A stretch of 64,000 nt of DNA. It comes from Pseudomonas sp. 21 (GTDB lineage: Bacteria; Pseudomonadota; Gammaproteobacteria; Pseudomonadales; Pseudomonadaceae). The position numbers and the translations under genes were made by a program. Location of the stretch: assembly GCF_000955805.1 (NCBI RefSeq), contig NZ_JYOA01000003.1, positions 640,944-704,943 of the forward strand. The letters run 5' to 3'. Positions 55,812 to 62,819 of the stretch are shown in pieces; the stretch's first letter is position 1; each line of letters begins with the position of its first letter. The notes beneath the pieces were generated by a model. That model worked only from the letters and a program-made list of their open reading frames with translations, was not told the origin of the DNA and searched no databases.

Positions 55812-56738
55812 TCAGGGAATCATCGGCAGGACGATATCGTCGCTGCGCGTCACCCCGGCGGTTTCGCTGCGGCACAGTTCCAGGAACTCGCGCATGGTCG
55901 CGGTCTGGTATTTCTGCCGGTGCCAGATGAAATAGAACTGCCGGCGCAGGTCCAGGTCCGGGGTTTCCACGGGGACCAGGCTGCCGCGGCGGAAGGCGTC
56001 GCGCAGGGCCAGGCGCGAGATGCAGCCGATGCCCAGCCCCGATTCCACCGCGCGTTTGATCGCCTCGGTGTGCTCCAGCTCCAGCCGCACGTTCAGCGGC
56101 TCGACGTGGTGACGCATGGCCTGGTCGAAGGTCAGCCGCGTGCCAGAGCCCTGTTCCCGCAGAATCCAGGCTTCCTCTGTCAGCCGCTCCAGGCTCGCGT
56201 GGCCTTCACGGGCGAGCGGGTGCTGCGGCGCGCAGAACACCACCAGTTCATCTTCCATCCAGGGCTGCACCTCGATGTCCGGGTGCTGGCAGTCGCCTTC
56301 GATCAGGCCCAGGTCGAGTTCGTAGTGGGCCACGCGCTGCACCACGTGGGCAGTGTTGTGCACGTGCAGGCGCACCCGGCAGTCGGGCTGGCGCTGCATG
56401 AAGGTGCCGATCAGCAGGGTCGCCAGGTAGTTGCCGATAGTCAGGGTGGCGCCCAGGTCCAGCGAGCCGAAGGCGCTCTTGCCGTTGAGCATGTTCTCGA
56501 TCTCGCTGCCGCGGTCGAGCAGCGCCACCGCCTGGGGCAGCAACTGGCGGCCAAGGGCGTTGAGGGTCAGGCGTTTGCCGGAGCGGTCGAACAATTTGCA
56601 GTCGAACTGCCGCTCCAGTTCGCCCAGCGAAGTGCTGGTGGCCGACTGCGACATGGACAGGGCTTCGGCCGCGCGGGAGACGCTTTCCTGCTGGGCGACG
56701 GCGACGAAGACTTCGAGCTGGCGCAGGGTGAACTTCAT
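55812..56738 (-). CDS. finR: LysR-family regulator FinR
   Basis: FinR controls the divergent fpr gene in response to superoxide and related stress in Pseudomonas. The 308-residue protein has a winged helix (LRQLEVFVAVAQQESVSRAAEALSMSQSATSTSLGELE) and a LysR substrate-binding domain. I name it by its divergence from fpr, which is the known finR-fpr arrangement. An inverted repeat and a promoter lie in the gap between them (56849-56894). Confidence 0.85.
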   Translation of the reverse strand: MKFTLRQLEVFVAVAQQESVSRAAEALSMSQSATSTSLGELERQFDCKLFDRSGKRLTLNALGRQLLPQAVALLDRGSEIENMLNGKSAFGSLDLGATLTIGNYLATLLIGTFMQRQPDCRVRLHVHNTAHVVQRVAHYELDLGLIEGDCQHPDIEVQPWMEDELVVFCAPQHPLAREGHASLERLTEEAWILREQGSGTRLTFDQAMRHHVEPLNVRLELEHTEAIKRAVESGLGIGCISRLALRDAFRRGSLVPVETPDLDLRRQFYFIWHRQKYQTATMREFLELCRSETAGVTRSDDIVLPMIP

Positions 56739-56848
56739 TCAGAGGGGCTCCGGAGAGGGCTGCGCGACATTTCGTCACCCCGGCGTAGGAAGAGCCTGAC
56801 GGTATCCTTTCGCGGCGACGAAGCGGCCTTATCTGCGTTTTGGATTAG

Positions 56849-56894
56849 CAATATCCAGATAATTTATTTTGCGGATATTGTCGCCGCCTATAAA
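56849..56894 (+). promoter_or_regulatory. finR-fpr operator and fpr promoter
   Basis: CAATATCC (56849-56856) and GGATATTG (56873-56880) form a perfect 8-bp inverted repeat with 16-bp spacing. TATAAA (56889-56894) is a good -10 element, with TTTTGC (56867-56872) as a weak -35 inside the repeat spacer. The placement fits a regulator that acts at the fpr promoter. Confidence 0.65.
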
Positions 56895-56960
56895 ATGTCG
56901 CGCAATTGCGCTACGTCCGGGATCTGCTGGGGTGCGCCACGTTTCTCCTAGGAGTCCTTG

Positions 56961-57737
56961 ATGAGCAACCTGTACACCGAGCGCGTTCTCAGCGTGCACC
57001 ACTGGAACGACACCCTCTTCAGCTTCAAGACCACCCGTAACCCGGGTCTGCGCTTCAAGACCGGTCAGTTCGTGATGATCGGCCTGGAAGTCAACGGTCG
57101 TCCGCTGATGCGCGCGTACAGCATCGCCAGCCCGAACTACGAAGAGCACCTGGAGTTCTTCAGCATCAAGGTACCGGACGGTCCGCTGACCTCGCGTCTG
57201 CAGCACCTGAAGGAAGGCGACGAGCTGATGGTCAGCCGCAAGCCCACCGGCACCCTGGTGCTGGACGACCTCAAGCCCGGCAAGCACCTGTACCTGCTGA
57301 GCACCGGTACCGGCATGGCGCCGTTCCTGTCGGTGATCCAGGACCCGGAAGTCTACGAGCGCTTCGAGAAGGTCATCCTGGTCCACGGCGTACGCTGGGT
57401 CAGTGAGCTGGCCTACGCGGACTTCATCACCAAGGTCCTGCCGGAGCACGAGTACTTCGGTGACATGGTGAAAGAGAAGCTGATCTACTGCCCGCTGGTC
57501 ACCCGTGAAGAGTTCCACAGCATGGGCCGCCAGACCGACCTGATGCGCAGCGGCAAGCTGTTCGCCGACATCGGCCTGCCGCCGATGAACCCGCAGGACG
57601 ACCGCGCGATGATTTGCGGCAGCCCGAGCATGCTCGACGAGACCAGCGAAGTGCTGAATGGCTTCGGCCTGCAGATCTCCCCGCGCATGGGTGAGCCGGG
57701 CGACTACCTGATCGAGCGCGCCTTCGTCGAGAAGTAA
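56961..57737 (+). CDS. fpr: ferredoxin--NADP+ reductase
   Basis: Fpr moves electrons between NADPH and ferredoxin or flavodoxin, and is needed in the oxidative stress response. The 258-residue flavoprotein has the FAD-binding RAYSIAS motif near residue 51, the NADP loop LLSTGTGMAPFLSVI near 110, and a C-terminal GEPGDYLIERAFVEK. The ATG at 56961 follows AGGAG at 56950. A strong terminator follows. fdxA in this window may be an electron partner. Confidence 0.96.
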   Translation: MSNLYTERVLSVHHWNDTLFSFKTTRNPGLRFKTGQFVMIGLEVNGRPLMRAYSIASPNYEEHLEFFSIKVPDGPLTSRLQHLKEGDELMVSRKPTGTLVLDDLKPGKHLYLLSTGTGMAPFLSVIQDPEVYERFEKVILVHGVRWVSELAYADFITKVLPEHEYFGDMVKEKLIYCPLVTREEFHSMGRQTDLMRSGKLFADIGLPPMNPQDDRAMICGSPSMLDETSEVLNGFGLQISPRMGEPGDYLIERAFVEK

Positions 57738-57763
57738 GCAGCGTCCGACGCTTCGGTTGAAAG

Positions 57764-57799
57764 AACGCCGCGATTCCTTTGGGAGCGCGGCGTTTTTTT
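57764..57799 (+). terminator. intrinsic terminator after fpr
   Basis: AACGCCGCG (57764-57772), a 13-nt loop, and CGCGGCGTT (57786-57794) form a perfect 9-bp stem that merges with a seven-T run. Confidence 0.9.
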
Positions 57800-57833
57800 A
57801 TGCCTGGATTTCTGCCCCAGGCAGCAGTTCTTT

Positions 57834-57903
57834 GTAGGAGCGAGCTTGCTCGCGAACCTGCAAGGCACGGAGCATCCGCGTTCGCGAGCAAGCTCGCTCC
57901 TAC
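57834..57903. repeat. REP-like inverted repeat pair, stem variant CGAGC/GCTCG
   Basis: Perfect 23-nt arms lie at 57834-57856 and 57881-57903, with GTAGGAG ends outward and 24 nt between. The element sits between the fpr terminator and the 3' end of the VOC gene, another convergent gap. Confidence 0.9.
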
Positions 57904-57910
57904 AGGTGCC

Positions 57911-58324
57911 TCATGTGAGGCGCTGCCCGGATACCGCGGGGTGATACAGCGGCTGCACCTTGTTCCCCGCCGGGTCCAGCAGGTGGAAGCTGCGCGCGCC
58001 GTCGCCATGGTCGAAAGGGCGGTCCAGCAGCGTCACGCCACGTGCCTTGAAGTACTGGTACCAGGCTTCCAGCTCCTCCACGCTGTCCACCACGAAACCA
58101 TAGTGATCCAGGGTCTGTAGCCCGTTGGCGGCACCGAAGCCGCGGCCCAGCGAGAGGTTGTCGTTGCCGCAGGTGAGGTACACCAGGTCCTCGTTGGCAC
58201 GGTTCAGCACTTCCATGCCGAGCACATCGACATAGAAGCGCTCGCACTCTTCCAGGTTCGGCACCAGCAGGGCGAGATGGCGCAGGCCGTTGAGGCGGCC
58301 GGGGCGGGCAGGGAGATCGGACAT
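57911..58324 (-). CDS. VOC-family (glyoxalase/dioxygenase-like) protein
   Basis: The 137-residue protein is one VOC domain: GLRHLALLVPNLEECERFYVDVLGMEV at the start, HYGFVVDSVEELEAWYQYFKARGV in the middle, and SFHLLDPAGNKVQPLYHP near the end. VOC proteins bind a metal with His and Glu residues; here H16 and H74 could be ligands, but I do not see a full standard set near the C terminus. It is divergent from an ABM-domain gene with a 60-bp promoter rich in palindromes, so the two probably serve one pathway. The substrate is unknown. Confidence 0.8.
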   Translation of the reverse strand: MSDLPARPGRLNGLRHLALLVPNLEECERFYVDVLGMEVLNRANEDLVYLTCGNDNLSLGRGFGAANGLQTLDHYGFVVDSVEELEAWYQYFKARGVTLLDRPFDHGDGARSFHLLDPAGNKVQPLYHPAVSGQRLT

Positions 58325-58340
58325 GGACGTGGTTCCTTTT

Positions 58341-58373
58341 TTGTATACAATTTGTTTTCAAATTTAAAACAAA
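58341..58373. promoter_or_regulatory. two operators in the VOC/ABM divergent promoter
   Basis: TTGTATACAA (58341-58350) is a perfect 10-bp palindrome. Right after it, TTTGTTTT (58351-58358) and AAAACAAA (58366-58373) form an 8-bp inverted repeat with a 7-bp spacer. The gap is only 60 bp, so a bound regulator would affect both genes. TTGTATACAA resembles GntR-family sites. No regulator gene lies next to it. Confidence 0.6.
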
Positions 58374-58384
58374 AGGAACGCCCT

Positions 58385-58687
58385 GTGTACAGTCTGTTCA
58401 TCAAGACCCGCGTGAAACCCGGCAGCGCCGAAGATTTCCTCCATGCCATCAAGGCCAATGCCGCCGCTTCCGTGTCCAGCGAGCCCGGCTGCCTGGTCTT
58501 CGATGTGTCCCAGGATCGCCTCGATCCGGACGTGATTTATCTCTACGAAATCTACCGCGACGACGCGGCCTACGAGGCGCACACGCAAACCTCACACTTC
58601 CGCGACAGCCGCCCGCTGGTGGAGCCGCTGATCATCGAGCAGGAGTGCTTCGAGAGCGACGTGATCGCCCTCAATCCGGTGGACTGA
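58385..58687 (+). CDS. antibiotic-biosynthesis-monooxygenase (ABM) domain protein
   Basis: The 100-residue protein has the ABM dimeric ferredoxin-like fold: FIKTRVKPGSAEDFLHAIKANAAASVSSEPGCLVFDVSQD, then YLYEIYRDDAAYEAHTQTSHFRD. Relatives include LsrG and YgiN, which act on small quinones or signal molecules, often without a cofactor. The start is a GTG at 58385, eight bases after AGGAAC; the open frame upstream runs through the divergent promoter. It is divergent from the VOC gene, and no other gene in the window suggests a substrate. Confidence 0.82.
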   Translation: MYSLFIKTRVKPGSAEDFLHAIKANAAASVSSEPGCLVFDVSQDRLDPDVIYLYEIYRDDAAYEAHTQTSHFRDSRPLVEPLIIEQECFESDVIALNPVD

Positions 58688-58695
58688 GGCAGGCT

Positions 58696-59394
58696 TCAGT
58701 CGGCGGCGCGCTGCACGTCCAGCACGCAGATTTCGCCGTCGGTGGGGTAGTGCCAGTGCACATCCAGGTCCCACAGGCGCACGCCATAGCGGCGCTCGGG
58801 CGGCGGCTTCTGGTAGGCCGGGCGCGGGTCCTGGGCGAGGCATTGCTCGATCAGTTCACGCACCGGCTGGCCGAGGCGCAGGCCGTGCTCGTGGGCCTGG
58901 CGCAGGGCTTCGCCGCTCCAGTGCACGGCGATGGGGGCGGGCGGGGCGTCGGCGATGGCGTTGCGTGCGTCCGGCACGATGTCGGCGTAGGGCACGTAGG
59001 GCTTGATGTCGATGACCGGGGTGCCATCCAGCAGGTCGATGCCGGACAGCCAGAGGCGACCGGGCTGGACCTTCTCCAGTTTCACCACGGATTGGCCGAG
59101 GCCGTTGGGCCGGTGGGTGGCGCGGGTAGCGAACACGCCCATCGACTGGTTGCCGCCCAGGCGAGGCGGGCGCACCTTCAGCCGTGGCTTGTCTTCCAGC
59201 GCCTGGTGGAAGAGGAAGATCAGCCAGACGTGGCTGACCTGCTCCAGGCCAGCCACCGCATCGCCCGTGTCGAACGGCGGCAGCAGCTCCAGTACGCCGG
59301 TCGCGGCCGGGGCCAGTTGCGGCTGGCGCGGAATGGCGAACTTTTCCTTGAAGCAGGAGCGGACGTGGCCGATCGGCGAGACGGTGTGGGACAT
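58696..59394 (-). CDS. trmO: tRNA (N6-threonylcarbamoyladenosine(37)-N6)-methyltransferase TrmO
   Basis: TrmO methylates t6A37 in tRNA-Thr to m6t6A with SAM. The 232-residue protein has the TsaA/TrmO beta-barrel domain: SPIGHVRSCFKEKFAIPRQP at the start, SHVWLIFLFHQ near 55, RPPRLGGNQSMGVFATRATHRPNGLGQSVVKL near 75-105, and the C-terminal extension typical of proteobacteria. I use the ATG at 59394; an in-frame ATG at 59424 is possible and neither has a strong ribosome binding site. Confidence 0.9.
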   Translation of the reverse strand: MSHTVSPIGHVRSCFKEKFAIPRQPQLAPAATGVLELLPPFDTGDAVAGLEQVSHVWLIFLFHQALEDKPRLKVRPPRLGGNQSMGVFATRATHRPNGLGQSVVKLEKVQPGRLWLSGIDLLDGTPVIDIKPYVPYADIVPDARNAIADAPPAPIAVHWSGEALRQAHEHGLRLGQPVRELIEQCLAQDPRPAYQKPPPERRYGVRLWDLDVHWHYPTDGEICVLDVQRAAD

Positions 59395-59451
59395 GGCGGC
59401 ACAGGCTGTTGCAGGGGCCGCCATGGTACCCGATTCCCCCCGCAGCGGGTT

Positions 59452-60225
59452 TCAGCCGAGGTGGAAGCCGCCGTCGATGGGGATGATGTTGCCGGTCATG
59501 TAGGCGCCGGCGGCGCTCGCCAGGCTGATGGCCAGGGCGGACATCTCTTCTTCGCGGCCCCAGCGGCGCATGGGGATGACGGCGGTGTCCTCGGCCATGG
59601 CCTGTTCGTCGTTGGCGATGTGGCGGGTCATCTTGCTGGGGAAGCGGCCGGGGGCGATGACGTTGACGTTGATGTGGTCGCCCACCAGCTCGCGGGCGAG
59701 CATGCGTGACAGCTGGTGCAGCGCGGCCTTGCTCGGGCCGTAGGCATAGGCGTTCTCGCCGTGGGAGGTGACGCCGGCCACCGAGCCGATGTTGATCACC
59801 CGCGCCGGGCTCTGCGCGTTGCCGGCCTTCTTCAGCAGCGGCAGCAGTTGCTGGATGCAGCTGAATACGGCGGTGACGTTGAGCTGCATGACCTTCTCCC
59901 AGCCCGCGGCCGGGTAGCTTTCCAGCGGTGCGCCCCAGGTGGTGCCGGCGTTGTTCACCAGGATGTCGAGGTGCTCCAGGCGCTCGTTCAGCTCGGCGGC
60001 CAGCGCGCGGGCGCCTTCCTCGGTGGCGAGGTTGGCCGGCAGGCCGATGCACTCGCCGTACTGCGACAGTTCGGCGGCGGTGTCGGCACAGGCGGCGCCG
60101 TCACGGGCGCAGATGATCACCTTGGCGCCGGCTTCGAGCAGGCCCTGGGCGATCATCCGGCCGATACCGCGGGTGCCGCCGGTGACCAGTGCGGTCTTGC
60201 CTGCGAGGGAAAAGTACGGGTGCAT
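59452..60225 (-). CDS. rhlG: short-chain dehydrogenase, RhlG-like beta-ketoacyl reductase
   Basis: This 257-residue SDR closely matches P. aeruginosa RhlG, an NADPH-dependent reductase first linked to the lipid part of rhamnolipids, though its direct role there is disputed. It shows the cofactor loop GGTRGIGRMIAQGL near residue 17, NNAGTTWGAPLESYP, the catalytic serine in NIGSVAG, and the YGPSKAA tyrosine and lysine. The ATG at 60225 (MHPYFSLAGK) follows AGGAGAGG; an extension of ten codons upstream is not supported. No rhlA or rhlB gene is in the window. Confidence 0.85.
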   Translation of the reverse strand: MHPYFSLAGKTALVTGGTRGIGRMIAQGLLEAGAKVIICARDGAACADTAAELSQYGECIGLPANLATEEGARALAAELNERLEHLDILVNNAGTTWGAPLESYPAAGWEKVMQLNVTAVFSCIQQLLPLLKKAGNAQSPARVINIGSVAGVTSHGENAYAYGPSKAALHQLSRMLARELVGDHINVNVIAPGRFPSKMTRHIANDEQAMAEDTAVIPMRRWGREEEMSALAISLASAAGAYMTGNIIPIDGGFHLG

Positions 60226-60397
60226 GAGCCTCTCCTGGCTGGTTTTTCGCCTCACCCTAGCGGGATGAGCGGGGCGCTCCGAGCACTATCCAATCGGGAA
60301 ATGGCGGCGCATTACGCGACGGCTGCATTTTCTTAACCTGCACATAACCTTCGCTGCCCTAGTGTCCGCCGCACATTAGGGTGGTCGGGGCCAGGTG

Positions 60398-61981
60398 ATG
60401 CAGGGTTGGAGCGAGGATCGGAAGGCGCTGGCGTTGCTGCTGGGCGTCTCGGCGTTGCTGTTGCTGTTCGGGTTGGGCTGGCGCGAGGTCTGGGGCCCGG
60501 AAGTGCGCTGGGCGGATATCTCGCTGCAGATGCTGCAGTCAGGCGACTACTTCGATCCCTACCTGCGTGGCGCGCCGTATTACGACAAACCACTGCTGTC
60601 TTACTGGCTGATCACCGCGCCGGCCAGCCTGTTCGGTCTCAACCACTGGACGCTGCGCCTCAGCACCGTGCTGGCCGGGCTGGGCAGCATCTGGCTCACC
60701 TGGTGGCTGGGCGAACGCCTGCTGCGCAAGGGCACGGGCATACTGGCCGGCTGGTTGCTGGCGACCACTTTCTACTTCCTGTTCTGGGCACGGGTGGCGA
60801 CGGCGGACATGCTCACGGTGTTCGGCGTGCTGGCGGCTCTGGCCTGGTACTGGCGTGACCCGGAAGACACTCGATTCAGGAGCTACCTGGGCTTCTTCCT
60901 GATCCTGTCGCTGACCTCGTTGTGCAAGGGGCTGATCGGTTTCGTCCTGCCGGGGCTGGTGCTGCTGCCGCATCTGCTTTGCGAAGGACGCTGGCGCCGC
61001 CATCTGAACCTGCGGTTGCTGGCGGCGCTGGTGGTGGCCGCTGCGGCCTACGCGATTCCCTTCGTGCTGTCGCACTTCTATGGCCAGCCCAGCTATGGCG
61101 AGAGCGGACTTGCGCTGGTATTCCGCGAGAACGTGGTGCGTTTCTTCCAGCCCTTCGACCACGAGGGGCCGATCTATACCTACCTGCTTTACCTGCCGGC
61201 CTACACGCTGCCCTGGGCGCCGTTGTGGATACTCGGCCTGTGGTACGCCGCGCGCCGCTGGAAGCAACTGGAGCCCAACGCGCGCTGGCTGGTCTGGGCG
61301 CTGGTGCTGCTGTTCGCGTTCTTCACCGCCAGCGGCGGCCGGCGCAGCTACTACGTGCTGCCGCTGGTGCCGTTCGCCCAGTTGCTGGCGGCCTGGTGGG
61401 TGGTCGAGTGGCGACATGAGCGCGGGCTGGTCGGCTTGGGCCGTGGATGGCCCCGAGCAGTAGGCGCGGGTGCCGTGCTGATGTTGCTGGTGGTGGGCGT
61501 GGCCTATCCCTGGAGCAACGGCGGCGGCGGGATTCCGCTGTTCGCCAAGGAGGTGCGCGCTGCGGCAGAGCAGACCGCGCCCTGGTCGCAGTGGCGGGTG
61601 CTGATTCTCGGCGATGACGATGCGCGCCTGCCGATCTATCTGCAGAAGCACGGCGAACGGCAGGCCCATCCCTTCCTCTATGTCCATTCCGATTATCCGC
61701 AGGGCGACAGCGCCGCGTTGTTCGCCTGGCTGCGCCAGCGTACCGGCGAGGACTGGGACCCGGCGCGCACCCTGATCATTTCCCAGGTGACGCACGAAGG
61801 CGAGAAGCCGCTGAGCTGGCTGACGGCGGATCACCGGCTGATCGAGTCGAGGCTCAACAATGGCCAGCGCCTGGGCCATGCGAAGAACAAGGAGGCCAGC
61901 CTGGCCTACCTGCCAATGGGTAAGCCGCTCAGCGCGAACGCAACGCCCGGCGCAACAGAACCAGGTAAGGCGGCAGATTGA
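60398..61981 (+). CDS. GT39/ArnT-like membrane glycosyltransferase
   Basis: The 527-residue protein has many transmembrane helices and the features of GT-C enzymes that use polyprenyl-phosphate sugars (ArnT, PMT). The first loop reads WGPEVRWADISLQMLQSGDYFDPYLRGAPYYDKPLLSYWL, where the acidic residues match the catalytic loop of ArnT-like proteins. The C-terminal part is periplasmic and soluble. The ATG at 60398 is taken as the start; a GTG directly before it is possible. The sugar and acceptor are not known from sequence. Its 3' end overlaps the convergent DUF2784 gene by 53 bp. Confidence 0.82.
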   Translation: MQGWSEDRKALALLLGVSALLLLFGLGWREVWGPEVRWADISLQMLQSGDYFDPYLRGAPYYDKPLLSYWLITAPASLFGLNHWTLRLSTVLAGLGSIWLTWWLGERLLRKGTGILAGWLLATTFYFLFWARVATADMLTVFGVLAALAWYWRDPEDTRFRSYLGFFLILSLTSLCKGLIGFVLPGLVLLPHLLCEGRWRRHLNLRLLAALVVAAAAYAIPFVLSHFYGQPSYGESGLALVFRENVVRFFQPFDHEGPIYTYLLYLPAYTLPWAPLWILGLWYAARRWKQLEPNARWLVWALVLLFAFFTASGGRRSYYVLPLVPFAQLLAAWWVVEWRHERGLVGLGRGWPRAVGAGAVLMLLVVGVAYPWSNGGGGIPLFAKEVRAAAEQTAPWSQWRVLILGDDDARLPIYLQKHGERQAHPFLYVHSDYPQGDSAALFAWLRQRTGEDWDPARTLIISQVTHEGEKPLSWLTADHRLIESRLNNGQRLGHAKNKEASLAYLPMGKPLSANATPGATEPGKAAD

Positions 61982-62297
61982 CTGTGGCCACGATGAGGCC
62001 GAGGACGACCTGGGTCGCCTCGGTCAGGCCGGCGGGGTAGATCAGCGGGATCAGGTAGTGCTCGATGAAGCCGCCGCTGTAGCCGTGGTCGCCGGCCAGG
62101 GCGCGGAAGTGATTCTCCAGCGGCGTGAGTGGGCAATAGAGGTGGAAGAACTCCACCGCCATGCCCCAGGCCGCCGCCGGCAGGTGCAACCACGCCAGGC
62201 GTGGCCAGCGCAGCACCAGCAGGCCGCCGAGCAGCACGAAGAGGATGAAGCCCAGATGGAACAGGACAACGACGTCGGCGGCCAGGCGATAGAGCAT
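61929..62297 (-). CDS. DUF2784 membrane protein
   Basis: The 122-residue protein has about four hydrophobic helices and the DUF2784 pattern: DVVVLFHLGFILFVLLGGLLVLRWP at the start and VEFFHLYCPLTPLENHFRALAG near residue 50, then GYSGGFIEHYLIPLIYPAGL. The cysteine and histidines in the middle are conserved in the family. Function is unknown. Its end lies on the opposite strand of the GT39-like gene's last 53 bp, and the DUF1456 gene is 7 bp upstream, so the two DUF genes are likely one operon. Confidence 0.82.
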   Translation of the reverse strand: MLYRLAADVVVLFHLGFILFVLLGGLLVLRWPRLAWLHLPAAAWGMAVEFFHLYCPLTPLENHFRALAGDHGYSGGFIEHYLIPLIYPAGLTEATQVVLGLIVATVNLPPYLVLLRRALRSR

Positions 62298-62304
62298 GTC
62301 GATC

Positions 62305-62766
62305 TCAGCGCTGCTGGCGCTGGGTCAGGCCCTTGAGGAAGTTGCGCAGCAACTGGTCGCCGCAGGGGCGGTAGTTGTTGTGGCCGGGCTTGCGGAACAG
62401 CGCGCCCAGTTCCGTCTTGGTGACGATGAAGCTGACGCTGTCGAGGATCGCCAGGATGTCGTCATCGCGCAGCTCGAAGGCGACGCGCAGCTTCTTCAGG
62501 GTGATGTTGTTGGTCAGCGGCAGTTCCACCGGCGGCAGCGGGCGCGATTCGTCGCGGCCACGGCGATGCACGATCAGGCCGTCGAGGAAGTGCGCCAGCA
62601 CGCGGTCGCTGCACGGCTTGAAGTCCGGCTCGTCGTCGCGGGCGAGGAAGGCACCGATTTCCTCGGCACTGACGTTGAAGCCGGCCAGCGCGGTGATCTC
62701 GGCGACCTGCGCATCGCGGATGTCCAGCAGGTAGCGCAGGCTGCGCAGTACGTCGTTGTTGGTCAT
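62305..62766 (-). CDS. DUF1456 (YehS-like) protein
   Basis: The 153-residue protein has two copies of the DUF1456 unit: TNNDVLRSLRYLLDIRDAQVAEITALAG at the start and TNNITLKKLRVAFELRDDDILAILDSV in the second half, each followed by an FKPCSD or YRPCGD motif. E. coli YehS belongs to this family. Function is not known. It lies 7 bp before the DUF2784 gene and after the rimO terminator. Confidence 0.88.
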   Translation of the reverse strand: MTNNDVLRSLRYLLDIRDAQVAEITALAGFNVSAEEIGAFLARDDEPDFKPCSDRVLAHFLDGLIVHRRGRDESRPLPPVELPLTNNITLKKLRVAFELRDDDILAILDSVSFIVTKTELGALFRKPGHNNYRPCGDQLLRNFLKGLTQRQQR

Positions 62767-62788
62767 GGGCTTTCCAATAGCAGAAATG

Positions 62789-62814
62789 AAAAGCCCCGCA
62801 TCAGCGGGGCTTTT
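62789..62814 (-). terminator. intrinsic terminator after rimO
   Basis: AAAAGCCCCGC (62789-62799), loop ATCA, and GCGGGGCTTTT (62804-62814) form a perfect 11-bp stem with T-runs on both strands. It ends rimO on the minus strand, six bases past its stop codon. Confidence 0.88.
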
Positions 62815-62819
62815 GCGGA

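Noticed and set aside
53330-57903. Possible CRISPR array from the repeated 23-nt units
   Set aside because: The units come as inverted pairs with kilobases between pairs and no regular spacers; they fit REP elements, and there are no cas genes.
59452-60225. Rhamnolipid biosynthesis locus
   Set aside because: Only a RhlG-like reductase is present. No rhlA, rhlB, rhlC, rhlI or rhlR is in the window, and RhlG's direct role is disputed.
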